Below are positions 42,762 to 52,091 of a stretch of DNA of 64,000 nucleotides, in pieces (position 1 is the stretch's first letter; each line of letters opens with the position of its first letter). A program made the translations under genes and the position numbers. The stretch is taken from assembly GCA_022710935.1 (NCBI GenBank), contig JAKLFY010000001.1, forward strand, positions 1-64,000, written 5' to 3'. The notes under the pieces were generated by a model, which saw only the letters and a program-made list of their open reading frames with translations, was not told the DNA's origin and did not search any database. The DNA is from Verrucomicrobiota bacterium (GTDB lineage: Bacteria > Verrucomicrobiota > Verrucomicrobiia > Limisphaerales > J093).

Positions 42762-43360
42762 TCGGTGAATCGCGTCGTAGGACCGAACCCAGCCGGTCGG
42801 TCTGCCGCGCGACTTTTGGCCCCGCACATTTCACTCGCTTCTTGAGGAACCGTAACCGGGCCAGTGCGAGAGAGGCCGGTTCCAGAAAAGCAAGCAGCGT
42901 GTCGGACTGTCCAAGTCCGACACGCTGCCACCCGCGTGTCCCACACTCAACCATTGTTCGCTGCGATCAAACTACGCAGCATGACTGGCGTGCGGGCCGG
43001 AAAGGTACAGCCACGCACCAGCAGCCGATGCCACAACCGCAGTCTCGCGTGGTGAGTGTTGAAATCTCTGATGCCAGCACACGCAAAACAGCACATCTTG
43101 TATACGTACCAGTATGTAAGTGCAATGACTGATATAGCATCCGAAAATGACTGTCAATAGATTTTACGCATGATCGCCCTGTTTTACACTTGGCGTAATC
43201 CCCCAGTGCCTGCAGCGCCTGACACCGCTCCCTGATTCACCCGATTTGCCGACAATCCCGGCCCTGCCCACAAGCAGCCCGCCATTGGCGGGCTGCCGCC
43301 AGAGCCCGGATGTGAGACGGCGCGGCGCGCTATAAAACATCCGGGCTGGAATGTCCTCGC
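42762..43360. other. Gene-free region with long hairpin and AT-rich stretch
   Basis: Nearly 600 bases between two convergent genes. I see no supported gene. It contains a 15-bp perfect hairpin (42894-42928) and, at about 43060-43200, an AT-rich stretch (TTGTATACGTACCAGTATG, TGACTGTCAATAGATTTTAC) that stands out from the GC-rich background. Confidence 0.6.
42894..42928. repeat. Perfect 15-bp inverted repeat
   Basis: GCAGCGTGTCGGACT (42894-42908) and AGTCCGACACGCTGC (42914-42928) around a GTCCA loop. No T run follows on either strand, so it may be a factor-binding or processing structure or a remnant of a palindromic element. Confidence 0.8.
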
Positions 43361-44644
43361 TCAGACCCTCAAACCGCTCAGGTCGACTTCGAGCCGTTTC
43401 CTCTCGGCGAGCAACTCGGCCATGCTGACCTTGCCCCGGCGCAGGCCGGCCTCGCGGCCCAGGATCGTGGCCAGGGCGCCGTCCACCGAGCGGCGGACGG
43501 TGTCGTTCTCGACGTTGCCATCGACCACGGATTGGTAGAACTTCGCAATGTTCCGCACCGCGCCGGCTTCGTAGAGGTTCTGCACTTCACCGTTGTAGCC
43601 ATCGTCGGGGCCTTTGGACGCCACCCTGCCGCCGTAGCCGATCTGGGCGGTGCCGACCTGGCCCTGCGCCTGACAGACAACATCGAAATCGGTCAGGTTG
43701 TTGAGATGTTTGCCCCGGTGACTCAGAACAAGCCCGTTCTCGAACTCGAAAACGAGCTGGAACACGTCATGGCTGTCCCCGTGCGGATCGGCCCGTCCGA
43801 CGCGGGAACATCCCATCGCGCTGATGGGGCGTTGACCGGCAATCCACAGGTCCCCATCGACGGCATGAATGCAGGCGTTGACGTGATAACCGCCGCCCAA
43901 CACCACATCGTTGCACCAGACCAGGCCGCGGAAGCGGTCGGCGACGTTTTTCGTTTTGGCCGGGTCGGGAAACAAGCCGGCGAAGTAATGGCTGTTGATC
44001 GAAATCACCTTGCCGATTTCACCCGCGTGGATGCGCCGGACGACCTCGATGTTCTGGGGGTCGGTGGGGATCTGGTAATCGACCAGGAACACCCGTTGGC
44101 GGGCGGCCGCCTTCCGAGCCGCGGCCTCGATCTCGAGACAGCCCCACACATCGACGGCCACGGGCTTCGCCATGTACACGTGCAACCCGGCGTCGACTGC
44201 CGCCCGGGCATGTTCAGGGAAGAAATAGGGCGGCGTCTCGAGAGCAATGGCCTCGACGCCCGATTCGATCAGCCGGCGGTAACCCTCAAGGCCCGAGAAG
44301 CGGCGCGAGGTGTCCACTCCCAAACCGTCGCCACAGGCGTCGGCCACCTCCTGGAAATAGTCCGCCACTGCCCACATCTGGTAACCGCCGTGCCGACGAA
44401 ACAGCCCGGCGATCCAGCACCCTCGGCCCCCTGTGCCCACAACTCCCAGCTTGATCTTGCGGCCAGGTTCATCGGACGGACTTCGAGTCACATGGGTTTC
44501 CGCGGCTCGCCCGGCCCGCTGCGCGTCGATCGAGGCCGCGGCCGCCGCGGCCAATGCGCCTCCCAGAAAGCGCCGCCGGCTCAGGCGATGATTGGATTGA
44601 GCCCGATCAGGTCGGCATGGACTGATATCAAGTGGAAAGCGCAT
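43361..44644 (-). CDS. Tat-exported Gfo/Idh/MocA oxidoreductase
   Basis: 427 residues from the ATG at 44644. The twin-arginine signal (SRRRFLGGALAAAAAA) implies folded export. The Rossmann motif KLGVVGTGGRGCW and the catalytic-lysine motif MAKPVAVD (usually EKP) follow at about 60-150, then the beta-sheet substrate domain. Such exported enzymes presumably carry a tightly bound NAD(P) and modify sugars outside the cytoplasm. The Glu of EKP is Ala here. It is divergent from the FIST gene. Confidence 0.88.
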   Translation of the reverse strand: MRFPLDISPCRPDRAQSNHRLSRRRFLGGALAAAAAASIDAQRAGRAAETHVTRSPSDEPGRKIKLGVVGTGGRGCWIAGLFRRHGGYQMWAVADYFQEVADACGDGLGVDTSRRFSGLEGYRRLIESGVEAIALETPPYFFPEHARAAVDAGLHVYMAKPVAVDVWGCLEIEAAARKAAARQRVFLVDYQIPTDPQNIEVVRRIHAGEIGKVISINSHYFAGLFPDPAKTKNVADRFRGLVWCNDVVLGGGYHVNACIHAVDGDLWIAGQRPISAMGCSRVGRADPHGDSHDVFQLVFEFENGLVLSHRGKHLNNLTDFDVVCQAQGQVGTAQIGYGGRVASKGPDDGYNGEVQNLYEAGAVRNIAKFYQSVVDGNVENDTVRRSVDGALATILGREAGLRRGKVSMAELLAERKRLEVDLSGLRV

Positions 44645-44863
44645 AGGCGTTCGATGTTGGTTGCCGTGGTTCTCTGCGGGGAACTTCAGACCAACCGCCC
44701 GCGGTTGGCAAGCCCGGACGCAGGGTGACGGTCGGCGATGTTCTGCGCCCGCATGCACATCCTGCGGCCCCATTGGTCGGGGACGCCATCGTCCCCACTC
44801 CACTTCCGATGCGACGAAGTCAAGGTTCTGGATTTCCGTTCCGAGTGGGGTTACTGTCCGGCG

Positions 44864-46060
44864 ATGACTTTTCAGTCGACCGAGAGTTGTGCAACGGGGC
44901 ACTGGTCGGGGAACTTCGATGACGCCGATTTGCAGCAGTGGGCGACGCAGTTGCGCTCGCACCTGAGGGCGCCGGAGGTTTCGCTGGGCTTGGTGTTCAT
45001 GGCGCCCTGGCTGGCGCCGCACGCGGCGCAAGTGCTCGAAATCCTCCGCGTCCATGCCCAAGCCAGCTTGCTGGTGGGATGTTCGGGCGCAAGCCTCATC
45101 GCCGGCAGTGAGGAGATCGAGCAGCACCCCGGATTGGTCGTCGGTCTGTACCACCTGCCCGGGGCGGATGTGCGGGCGTTTCGGTTCACTCAGGCGGATG
45201 TCGAAGCAGGAGGCGGACCCGCCTATTGGCATAGTCAGGCCGGGCTCGAGCCTGCGGACGTTCATGGCTGGCTGGTGTTCATGGACCCATACACAGTGGA
45301 TGGCGAGCGGTGGCTTGGCCAGTGGAACGAGGCGTGGCATGGATGCCCCACCTTCGGCGGGATGGCCAGCGGATCTGCGAGCGAGCAGGGGACCCAGGTC
45401 TATCTCGATGGCGCCGTCCATGACGACGGCGCAATCGCCGTTGCCTTCTGTGGCGCCGTGAGCCTTGTCGGCGCGGTCTCACAGGGGTGCGTCCCGATCG
45501 GTGAGCCGTGGACCGTGACCAAGGCCGAAGGCAATTTGATACACGAGATCGGGAATCGCCCGGCCTATGAGGTGCTGGCCAGGACCTTCAACGAATTGCC
45601 CCGCGCCGAGCAGGAGCGCGCCCAGGGCAACCTGATGCTCGGGCTGGTGACCAATGAGTATCAGGACGAGTTTCGGCGCGGCGATTTCCTGATCCGCAAC
45701 CTCCTCGGCGGCGATCCCTCGACCGGCGTTCTCGCCGTCGGGGCCCGGCCTCGAATGGGTCAGTCCGTTCAATTCCAGTGCCGCGATGCCGCCGCCGCGA
45801 CCGAGGACATGGTTCAGACTCTGCGCCAGGTCCGGCACACCCTGGGGGAGCGCCCGGTCTATGGCGGCTGCCTGTGCACCTGCGGCGGGCGCGGCGTGCG
45901 CCTCTTCGGCACGCCACATCACGACGCCGCCCTGGCTCAACGGCACTTTGGCCCTCTGGGTCTGGCCGGGTTTTTCGGCAATGGAGAAATCGGGCCCGTG
46001 GGCGGTCGCAATTACCTCCACGGCTACACCGCTTCCCTGGCCCTGATGGTCGGCAAATGA
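44864..46060 (+). CDS. FIST-domain sensor-like protein
   Basis: 398 residues from the ATG at 44864. The N-terminal FIST_N half includes LVGCSGASLIAGSEEIEQHP, and the FIST_C half GVLAVGARPRMGQSVQFQCR, GGCLCTCGGRG and GFFGNGEIGPVGGRNYLHGY, the last being the strong end signature. FIST proteins are thought to sense small molecules such as amino acids. Relatives often sit beside signalling proteins; here the stop overlaps trmB as ATGA instead. Confidence 0.9.
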   Translation: MTFQSTESCATGHWSGNFDDADLQQWATQLRSHLRAPEVSLGLVFMAPWLAPHAAQVLEILRVHAQASLLVGCSGASLIAGSEEIEQHPGLVVGLYHLPGADVRAFRFTQADVEAGGGPAYWHSQAGLEPADVHGWLVFMDPYTVDGERWLGQWNEAWHGCPTFGGMASGSASEQGTQVYLDGAVHDDGAIAVAFCGAVSLVGAVSQGCVPIGEPWTVTKAEGNLIHEIGNRPAYEVLARTFNELPRAEQERAQGNLMLGLVTNEYQDEFRRGDFLIRNLLGGDPSTGVLAVGARPRMGQSVQFQCRDAAAATEDMVQTLRQVRHTLGERPVYGGCLCTCGGRGVRLFGTPHHDAALAQRHFGPLGLAGFFGNGEIGPVGGRNYLHGYTASLALMVGK

Positions 46061-46722
46061 TTCAACATATTTCCCCGGCCGACCCGCGCCTGGCCGTCAA
46101 GCCCGCGCCGCTTCTTCACCCGCTGGCCTCGATCGTCGATCGCCTCGATTGGGCCACCGTCTTTCCCGAAACGCGCCCTGTCGAAGTCGAGTTGGGTGCG
46201 GGCGATTGCTCGTTCCTCCTCGAACTCGCCCGCCTCCGTCCCGATCGCAACTTCCTTGGCGTGGAACGTATGCTCGGGCGGTTGCGCAAGCTGGATCGGA
46301 AAGGCCGCCGGGCTGGGCTGACGAATCTGCGCGGACTGCGCGTGGAAGCGGCTTACTGTCTCGAGTACCTGCTCCCGCTCGAAGATGTCGAGGCTCTCCA
46401 CGTCTACTTCCCGGATCCGTGGCCCAAGAGACGCCATTGGCGGCGCCGATTGGTCAACGAACGGTTCCCCGACCTAGCCGCGCGTGTCCTGCGGCCCGGC
46501 GGCTGGGTCCATCTCCGAACCGACCATCCGGATTACTTCGAGCGGATGCGCCAAGTGTTCGCCGCCCGCCCCGCCTTTCGCGAAGCGCCGGTGCCCGGCC
46601 ATCTCGCCGCCCTCGAGACCGATTTCGAGCACGAATTCCTCGCCCGCGGCATTCCGATCCTGCGGCTATCCTGCCGGTACGATCCGGATGGCAGCCCGGA
46701 TGCGCCACTGACGACCGGTTAG
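46057..46722 (+). CDS. trmB: tRNA (guanine-N7-)-methyltransferase
   Basis: Methylates G46 in tRNA with SAM. 221 residues. PVEVELGAGDCSFLLELA is the SAM-binding motif, and YFPDPWPKRRHWRRRLVN is the family hallmark; HLRTDHPDYFERM comes later. It is translationally coupled to the FIST gene by ATGA and followed by an intrinsic terminator. Confidence 0.95.
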   Translation: MIQHISPADPRLAVKPAPLLHPLASIVDRLDWATVFPETRPVEVELGAGDCSFLLELARLRPDRNFLGVERMLGRLRKLDRKGRRAGLTNLRGLRVEAAYCLEYLLPLEDVEALHVYFPDPWPKRRHWRRRLVNERFPDLAARVLRPGGWVHLRTDHPDYFERMRQVFAARPAFREAPVPGHLAALETDFEHEFLARGIPILRLSCRYDPDGSPDAPLTTG

Positions 46723-46770
46723 CCCGGATTTCTCACGACCGGGAAGATGACAACGAAATCCGGGCTTTTC
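46721..46770 (+). terminator. Terminator after trmB
   Basis: AGCCCGGATTTC (46721-46732) pairs perfectly over 12 bp with GAAATCCGGGCT (46755-46766), followed by TTTTC. The left arm begins at the trmB stop and the right arm runs into a family A repeat. Confidence 0.75.
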
Positions 46771-46842
46771 CTACCCTGCATGCCGACTTCTCTTGAGACC
46801 CCGGCTTCGCGGTGGCGGAAAGTGGTGAGAAATGCAGGCTAG
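46760..46842 (-). repeat. Family A structured intergenic repeat, copy 3
   Basis: CTACCCTGCAT and ATGCAGGCTAG form the arms; the inside repeats GCCGACTTCTCTTGA, CGGCTTCGCGGTGG and AAAGTGGTGAGAAATGCAGG. As in copy 2, on the minus strand the TAG stop of the upstream gene (46839-46841) is inside the element. Confidence 0.85.
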
Positions 46843-48170
46843 AACAGATACGGCGCTCGCATCGCGCGGGACCGCAGCCGATTGGCCTCCGCATCCCCGA
46901 CGAATTCCGCCTTGCGCAGATCGAACGTCATGTTGCGCTTGAGCTGCTCGCAAATGTCCGCGGCGAGACAGATGTTCATGGACTGCGCCATCACATCCTG
47001 GTTCGCCACCGTGAGCCGGCGGGACCGGATGCACTCGATGAAATCGCGCACGTGGTTCAACGGCCGCTGCGTCCGGGCGGTGTAGTCGGCCAGCACTTTC
47101 CTGTAGTCGCGCAGCAACGCCGGGGACGAGACATCTGTCTCCGAATAACCGTCGGCCGCCGCCACCCAGCCCTCGGGCCCATCGAATCGTTCGCCGCACG
47201 CCCCATGCCAGTACTCGCACTTTTCCCAAACCGACCCCGCCACGCGATAGAGCACCAGTTTCACCCCGCTCGATAAACGGGTCATCATCGTCTGGTCCGG
47301 ACCCGCAAACTCGAAGTCGATCGAATGGACGTCGGTCATATCGAGTCCGGCCAGGGCCTGGGCCACCGTGTGGGCGCCCCACATCGCAACGTCCGTTGCG
47401 AAGTCGTAGAAGTGATACCACCCGCCGCCGTTCACATAACCGCTGTTGTAGGGGCGCCAGGGGCAGGGGCCCAACCAGATGTCCCAGTCGAGTTCGTCCT
47501 TGGACGGCTCGGCCTCCGGCGGCAGCCAGTCGTGACGCAACCCGTCGCGCCAGCGGCAGTCGGCGTAGGCGGTGTGGATCGGTCCCAGCCGACCGGATCG
47601 CGCCATCTCGATGGCGAACACGTGATGCGGTTCGCTGAGCCGTTGCGCCCCCGTCTGGTACACGCGCGCGTAGCGGCGGGCCGTTTCGGCGACCATCTGT
47701 CCCTGGGCCATTGTCAGGCAGGCCGGTTTCTCGCAATAGACGTCCTTGCCGGCTCGCATGGCCAGCACCGACGCCAGCGCGTGCCAGCGGTCGCCGGTGG
47801 CGATCAGGACCGCATCCACATCGGTCCGCTCGGCCAGGAGCTGCCGCATGTCGCTGTACGCGGCGCAGTCGTAATTCCCCATTTTGTTGTCCACGAGGTT
47901 CTTGGCTGCCTGGCGCTGGCGCTTGAGAACATCGCAGACAGCGACCCATTGGACGTCGGGCATGCCCAACAACACGCTCAAGTCGTAGGCGCCGCGTCCG
48001 CCCATGCCGATGCCCCCCATCACGATCCGGTCGCTGGGGGCCACGGCCCCGTCGCGTCCCAGCACCGACGCCGGGATCAGGAACGGCAGTGCCGCCGCAC
48101 CCGCCGCGCCCGCCGCGCCTCGGGCAAGAAACTGCCGCCTCGTGAGTCCTCTTCGCGTCTCATTGCTCAT
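46839..48170 (-). CDS. Tat-exported Gfo/Idh/MocA oxidoreductase
   Basis: 443 residues. Twin-arginine signal LTRRQFLARGAAGAAGAAAL, Rossmann motif MGGIGMGGRGAYDL and the active-site motif VYCEKPACLTMAQG. GGGWYHFYDFATDVAMWGAH is typical of the planctomycete/verrucomicrobial subgroup. Predicted to oxidise or reduce a sugar outside the cytoplasm with bound NAD(P). A tRNA-Arg gene lies 37 bp upstream on the same strand. Confidence 0.9.
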   Translation of the reverse strand: MSNETRRGLTRRQFLARGAAGAAGAAALPFLIPASVLGRDGAVAPSDRIVMGGIGMGGRGAYDLSVLLGMPDVQWVAVCDVLKRQRQAAKNLVDNKMGNYDCAAYSDMRQLLAERTDVDAVLIATGDRWHALASVLAMRAGKDVYCEKPACLTMAQGQMVAETARRYARVYQTGAQRLSEPHHVFAIEMARSGRLGPIHTAYADCRWRDGLRHDWLPPEAEPSKDELDWDIWLGPCPWRPYNSGYVNGGGWYHFYDFATDVAMWGAHTVAQALAGLDMTDVHSIDFEFAGPDQTMMTRLSSGVKLVLYRVAGSVWEKCEYWHGACGERFDGPEGWVAAADGYSETDVSSPALLRDYRKVLADYTARTQRPLNHVRDFIECIRSRRLTVANQDVMAQSMNICLAADICEQLKRNMTFDLRKAEFVGDAEANRLRSRAMRAPYLF

Positions 48171-48206
48171 ATGCCTCTTTGCTTTGTCAGGTCAGTTGCC
48201 GGGACG

Positions 48207-48282
48207 TGGTACCCCCACCCTGAATTGAACAGGGATCAGCGGTTTAGGAAACCGTCGCTCTATCCATTTGAGCTATGGGGGC
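48207..48282 (-). tRNA. tRNA-Arg (anticodon CCU)
   Basis: Reading the minus strand, GCCCCCA at the 5' end pairs with TGGGGGT (first pair G-U), the D-stem is GCTC/GAGC, the anticodon loop TTCCTAA gives CCU, and the T-arm is CCCTG-TTCAATT-CAGGG. The CCA end is encoded. One mismatch lies at the base of the anticodon stem. It reads AGG arginine codons. Confidence 0.95.
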
Positions 48283-48845
48283 AACCGTGGCCATCTCCGC
48301 TCGAAGCCCTGGATCCGGTGAGTTCCCGGAGCTTTTTCACAGGCGTCAGCCATCAGGGACTTACTATGGTTTGATGCAGCGGCACCGCAAGCAGATTCGA
48401 CGCGGATTCGGCGTGGCAGATTTGGCGCTCGCTCACCACCGGGCAGGACTGCGGCAAAGCCGGACCCTAATTCACACCCGCGTCCGCATTGAGCGCCAAC
48501 CGATCGAGTTCGCGCGGCACCGGCTGGCCGGTCAGCTCGAGAATGCGCTGAGCGGTACGGCTGTTGCGCATCGGTCGCAGTTCCAGGGAACGGCGGTAAA
48601 GCGTTACGGCTTCGTCGAGCGCGCCTTCTAGAGAAGGTCGAACTTGGTCTCCAACAGGCTCGCCTGAAGGTCAGGGTTGTCGATCAAGTCCAGCACACTG
48701 TCTACCAGCCCCAAGCCGGTGGCGAACTCCAGCCTTTCGAGATGGTCGCGCGCTTGGCCGCCGGCTGAATTCATCGCCGGCGGGGGAGGTGATAGGAGAT
48801 TTCGGAGGGCCAAGTTTCACGAGGCCCTGCCCAGAGATCGACACG
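48283..48845. other. Region between tRNA-Arg and sugar isomerase, holding gene remains
   Basis: About 560 bases with no intact gene. The only recognisable content is the degraded TPR frame at 48467-48813; the part next to the tRNA (48283-48466) shows nothing I can support. Confidence 0.5.
48467..48813 (-). pseudogene. Decayed TPR-containing gene fragment
   Basis: Two adjacent minus-strand frames look like one broken protein. The first (48813-48628) gives RDHLERLEFATGLGLVDSVL and ends LLETKFDLL-stop. The second, shifted by one base, reads EGALDEAVTLYRRSLELRP and then ILELTGQPVPREL before a stop at 48467. The second piece is a typical TPR unit at a protein C-terminus. A frameshift near 48625-48630 separates them, and no proper start or N-terminal domain is present. 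Confidence 0.5.
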
Positions 48846-49805
48846 TCAGACGTCACAGACCTTGGCGGCGTGGCGCAGGGCCAGGATTCTGTCAGGCCAG
48901 GTGGGGATGAATTCCTGCGCGACGTAGCCCGTGTAGCCGAGGTCGACAAGCGCACGCATGATGGCGGGATAATTCAGTTCCTGCGCGTCGTCCAGCTCGC
49001 CGCGCCCCGGAACGCCGGCCGTGTGCACGTGGCCGACGATGTCCTTAAGCTGGCGCAATCGGCGGATGACATCGCCGTCCATCACTTGCACATGGTAGAT
49101 GTCGAACAGCAGCTTCATGTTGGGCGAGTCGACGCGCCGGATCAGATCGACGCAGAGGTCGACGTGGTCGCCGAAGTAGCCCGGATGCCCCTTCATCGGA
49201 TGGGTGTCGTCGCGGGTGTTCAGGTGTTCGAGGCACAGGTTGACCCGTTTCTCTTCCGCATAGCCCATCACGCGTTTCCACAAATCGACGCAGTGACGTG
49301 CACCGGCTTCGTCGCTGATGCCCGGCTCTCTCATCCCAGTGAACGTAATCACATTCTTGCATTGCACCTGAACCGCCAGGTCGATGCCCTCTCGCAGGCT
49401 GCGCTCGCAATGATCATGGTTGTCGGGATTGAACGGGCCTTTGACGAACCCGTGGCTGCCTACCAGGGAGATTGCCAGGCCCAGATCGCGGATCGCCGGG
49501 TAATGCTTCGCGTCGATCCCTTCCATCGCCACCAGGCCGATGGCCTTGCAGAGCTTCGCCAGTTCCGGCACCGGCATCGGATCGAAGGTCCAGCCCATGA
49601 TGGACTGGCGGATCCGCCCGTGCCGGATGCGGAAATCCGGCTCGACGGGCGGCGCTGCGGCCGCGTGGAGGGCAGGGGATGCGTGGGCCGCGGCAACAGC
49701 ACCCAGCCCGCTGGCGGTCGTCTTGAACCAGGCACGTCGGGACAGTGTTGATCGTGTTGATGGGGCGCGCCGGTCCGGCGAGAAGTCAGTCGAGTGCGCA
49801 GTCAT
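48846..49805 (-). CDS. Exported sugar isomerase/epimerase (hydroxypyruvate isomerase-like)
   Basis: An AP-endonuclease-2-type TIM barrel. The ATG at 49805 (another at 49832) precedes a signal with STLSRRAWFKTTASGLGAVA, Tat-like. Metal-binding acids are likely in LCLEHLN, LLFDIYHVQ and YVAQEFIP, with HVHTAGVPGRGELDD as the hydroxypyruvate-isomerase signature. The substrate may be a keto-sugar. The exported form matches the exported Gfo/Idh/MocA enzymes nearby, with which it may work. Confidence 0.85.
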   Translation of the reverse strand: MTAHSTDFSPDRRAPSTRSTLSRRAWFKTTASGLGAVAAAHASPALHAAAAPPVEPDFRIRHGRIRQSIMGWTFDPMPVPELAKLCKAIGLVAMEGIDAKHYPAIRDLGLAISLVGSHGFVKGPFNPDNHDHCERSLREGIDLAVQVQCKNVITFTGMREPGISDEAGARHCVDLWKRVMGYAEEKRVNLCLEHLNTRDDTHPMKGHPGYFGDHVDLCVDLIRRVDSPNMKLLFDIYHVQVMDGDVIRRLRQLKDIVGHVHTAGVPGRGELDDAQELNYPAIMRALVDLGYTGYVAQEFIPTWPDRILALRHAAKVCDV

Positions 49806-50119
49806 GCGCGCACCATCGCAGCCGCCGCCCATAACGGCAATACCAACTTCAGCGCTGTGGCAAAACCGCGCCCAGAATGGGATCCAAGGGCATCGTGCCG
49901 GTCCTCAAGACGATCTGCCATGCCAACAGTGTGCTGCATTTCTCGAACTCCCGAACCTGGCGCGGTTTTGCTTTCTGGCCCGCAGCGGTCCGCATTTTGG
50001 AGTTGTCCGCTTCGCCGTGGTCACAACATCACGAAACATGCGGGCCAGATTGAATCTTCTTGCTGCGTCGGAGCGTGTCGGCAAGATTGAGGACGGTTCT
50101 GTCGATTCTTATGGATGTT
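49806..50119. other. Gene-free region between sugar isomerase and cysK
   Basis: About 300 bases between divergent genes. The only structure I see is the diverged family A repeat at 49959-50048. Confidence 0.5.
49959..50048 (-). repeat. Family A structured intergenic repeat, diverged copy 4
   Basis: The conserved flank GGCGCGGTTTTGCTTTC is followed by arms CTGGCCCGCA (49976-49985) and TGCGGGCCAG (50039-50048) and a core with CCGCTTCGCCGTGG. Arm sequences differ from copies 1-3, but the layout and orientation are the same, and compensating changes keep the stem paired. Confidence 0.7.
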
Positions 50120-51103
50120 ATGAGCCGATTCTACACTGACATCGTCAAGACTGTGGGGCGCACGCCGCTGGTGCGCCTCAATCGCCTGACCGCTGGACTG
50201 GATGCGACCGTTCTGGTGAAGTGCGAGTTCTTCAACCCACTCGGGAGCGTGAAGGACCGCATCGGGGTGGCCATGATTGAGGACGCCGAGCGTCGCGGCG
50301 TGCTCAAACCCGAGAGCGTGATCATCGAACCGACCAGCGGAAACACGGGCGTCGCTCTGGCTTTTGTGGCCGCGGCCAAGGGCTACAAGCTCATGTTGAC
50401 GATGCCCGACACGATGTCCCTCGAACGTCGGACCTTGTTGGCGATGCTCGGGGCGCGCCTGGTGTTGACACCCGGGGTCGAAGGCATGCGCGGGGCGATT
50501 GCGCGGGCGGAGCAACTGGCGCAGGAGACGCCCAACGCCTGGATCCCGCAGCAGTTCGAGAACCCCGCCAATCCGGAAGTCCATCGCCGGACCACCGGGG
50601 AAGAGATCTGGGAGGATACCGGCGGCCTGATCGACTTCTTTGTGGCAAGCGTGGGAACGGGGGGCACACTGACAGGCTGCTGCGAGGCCATCAAGCCGCG
50701 GCGTCCGGGCTTCCAGGCCATCGCGGTCGAACCGAAGGACTCGCCGGTCATCTCGCAGACCCTGGCGGGCGAACCGCTTAAGCCTGGGCCGCACAAGATT
50801 CAGGGGACCGGCGCCGGATTCGTGCCCAAGAACCTGCATCTGAAGGACGCGCAGGGAGCGCCCCAGATCACCGAGTGCATCCGGGTTACGAATGATGATG
50901 CGTTCGCCATGGCGCGCCGACTGGCGAAGGAGGAAGGGATCCTGGCCGGGATTTCGTCAGGCGCGAATGTCTGGGCCGCGCTCGAAGTCGCCGCGCGTCC
51001 TGAGAACAAGGGCAAGCTCATCGTGACTGTGGCCTGCTCGACCGGCGAGCGCTATTTAAGCACCCCGCTGGCGGCCGAGGCGCGGGCATCGGTCGGGGCC
51101 TAG
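50120..51103 (+). CDS. cysK: Cysteine synthase
   Basis: A PLP enzyme that makes cysteine from O-acetylserine and sulfide. The ATG at 50120 gives 327 residues; another in-frame ATG lies three codons upstream. The PLP lysine is Lys45 in [30 protein letters not shown] is the substrate loop and [12 protein letters not shown] the phosphate cradle. The [15 protein letters not shown] segment is typical of CysK. The epimerase gene follows 19 bp later. Confidence 0.96.
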   Translation: MSRFYTDIVKTVGRTPLVRLNRLTAGLDATVLVKCEFFNPLGSVKDRIGVAMIEDAERRGVLKPESVIIEPTSGNTGVALAFVAAAKGYKLMLTMPDTMSLERRTLLAMLGARLVLTPGVEGMRGAIARAEQLAQETPNAWIPQQFENPANPEVHRRTTGEEIWEDTGGLIDFFVASVGTGGTLTGCCEAIKPRRPGFQAIAVEPKDSPVISQTLAGEPLKPGPHKIQGTGAGFVPKNLHLKDAQGAPQITECIRVTNDDAFAMARRLAKEEGILAGISSGANVWAALEVAARPENKGKLIVTVACSTGERYLSTPLAAEARASVGA

Positions 51104-51122
51104 CGCGCATATTATTGCTTCT

Positions 51123-52091
51123 ATGTTCGTTTCTTCTGTGCGCGCGCTGGTGACAGGTGGCGCGGGATTCATCGGGTCGCACCTGGCGCAGGCGCTCTGT
51201 GAGCAGGGCGCCGAGGTCATTGTGCTCGACAATCTCAGTTCCGGGCTGCGCGCCAATCTGGACTGGCGCCAACCGGCGCACCGCCTCGAGTTCGTCGAGG
51301 GAGACATACGCGACCAGGCCCTCGTGCGCAGGTGCGTAACGGGATGCGATTGGGTCTTTCATCAGGCGGCGATCGCGTCCGTGCCGTACTCGGTGGATCA
51401 CCCCGCCGAGACGAACAGTCAGAACCTGACCGCCACGCTCGAACTGCTGGCGGCCGCGCGCGATGCCGGGGTGCGGCGGTTCGTGTTTGCCTCGTCGTCG
51501 GCGATCTACGGCGACGGTCCCGAGCCGGTGAAACACGAGGGCCTGCCGCCGTTGCCTTTGTCGCCGTACGCGCTGCAGAAGTATGCCAGCGAGCGGTACG
51601 GCCAACTCTTCCATGCCCTGTACGGAATCGAGACGGTCGGCTTGCGGTATTTCAACGTGTTCGGGCCGCGCCAGGTGTTCGATTCCCCTTACTCGGGCGT
51701 GATCGCGCGGTTCTGCACGGCGTTCCTGGCGGGGACACGACCGACGATCTTCGGCGACGGGCTGCAATCGCGCGATTTCGTCTATGTCACCGACGTGGCC
51801 CGGGCGAATATCCGGGCGGCGATGGCCCCGGCGTCGCAGGTGGCGGGCCGGGTTTTCAACATCGCGGGCGGGCGCTCGGTGTCGTTGTTGGACCTGGTAT
51901 CGAGTCTGAACGCATTGACAGGGCAGCGGCTCGATCCGGTATTCGAACCCGCCCGGGCTGGCGATGTGCGCCATTCGCAGGCGGACATTGCCGCGGCGCA
52001 GGCAGGCTTCGGATTCGAGGCGAGCGTTCCGCTCAGCGAGGGGCTCGAGTCCACACTCGACTTCTATCGGTCTTCACCGGGCAAACAGTAG
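51123..52091 (+). CDS. NAD-dependent nucleotide-sugar epimerase
   Basis: 322 residues, extended SDR family. RALVTGGAGFIGSHLAQAL binds NAD, and the catalytic set is SSSAIYGD with YALQKYASE (YxxxK). LRYFNVFGPRQ and GDGLQSRDFVYVTDVA are typical of the UDP-GlcNAc/UDP-GalNAc 4-epimerase (WbpP) and UDP-glucose epimerase group. Probably supplies precursors for surface polysaccharide. Its end overlaps the convergent uppP gene by 18 bp. Confidence 0.88.
   Translation: MFVSSVRALVTGGAGFIGSHLAQALCEQGAEVIVLDNLSSGLRANLDWRQPAHRLEFVEGDIRDQALVRRCVTGCDWVFHQAAIASVPYSVDHPAETNSQNLTATLELLAAARDAGVRRFVFASSSAIYGDGPEPVKHEGLPPLPLSPYALQKYASERYGQLFHALYGIETVGLRYFNVFGPRQVFDSPYSGVIARFCTAFLAGTRPTIFGDGLQSRDFVYVTDVARANIRAAMAPASQVAGRVFNIAGGRSVSLLDLVSSLNALTGQRLDPVFEPARAGDVRHSQADIAAAQAGFGFEASVPLSEGLESTLDFYRSSPGKQ

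Noticed and set aside
43361-45421. Oxidoreductase start far upstream at 45421
   Set aside because: The extension overlaps the FIST gene in antisense and lacks motifs; the ATG at 44644 directly precedes the Tat signal.
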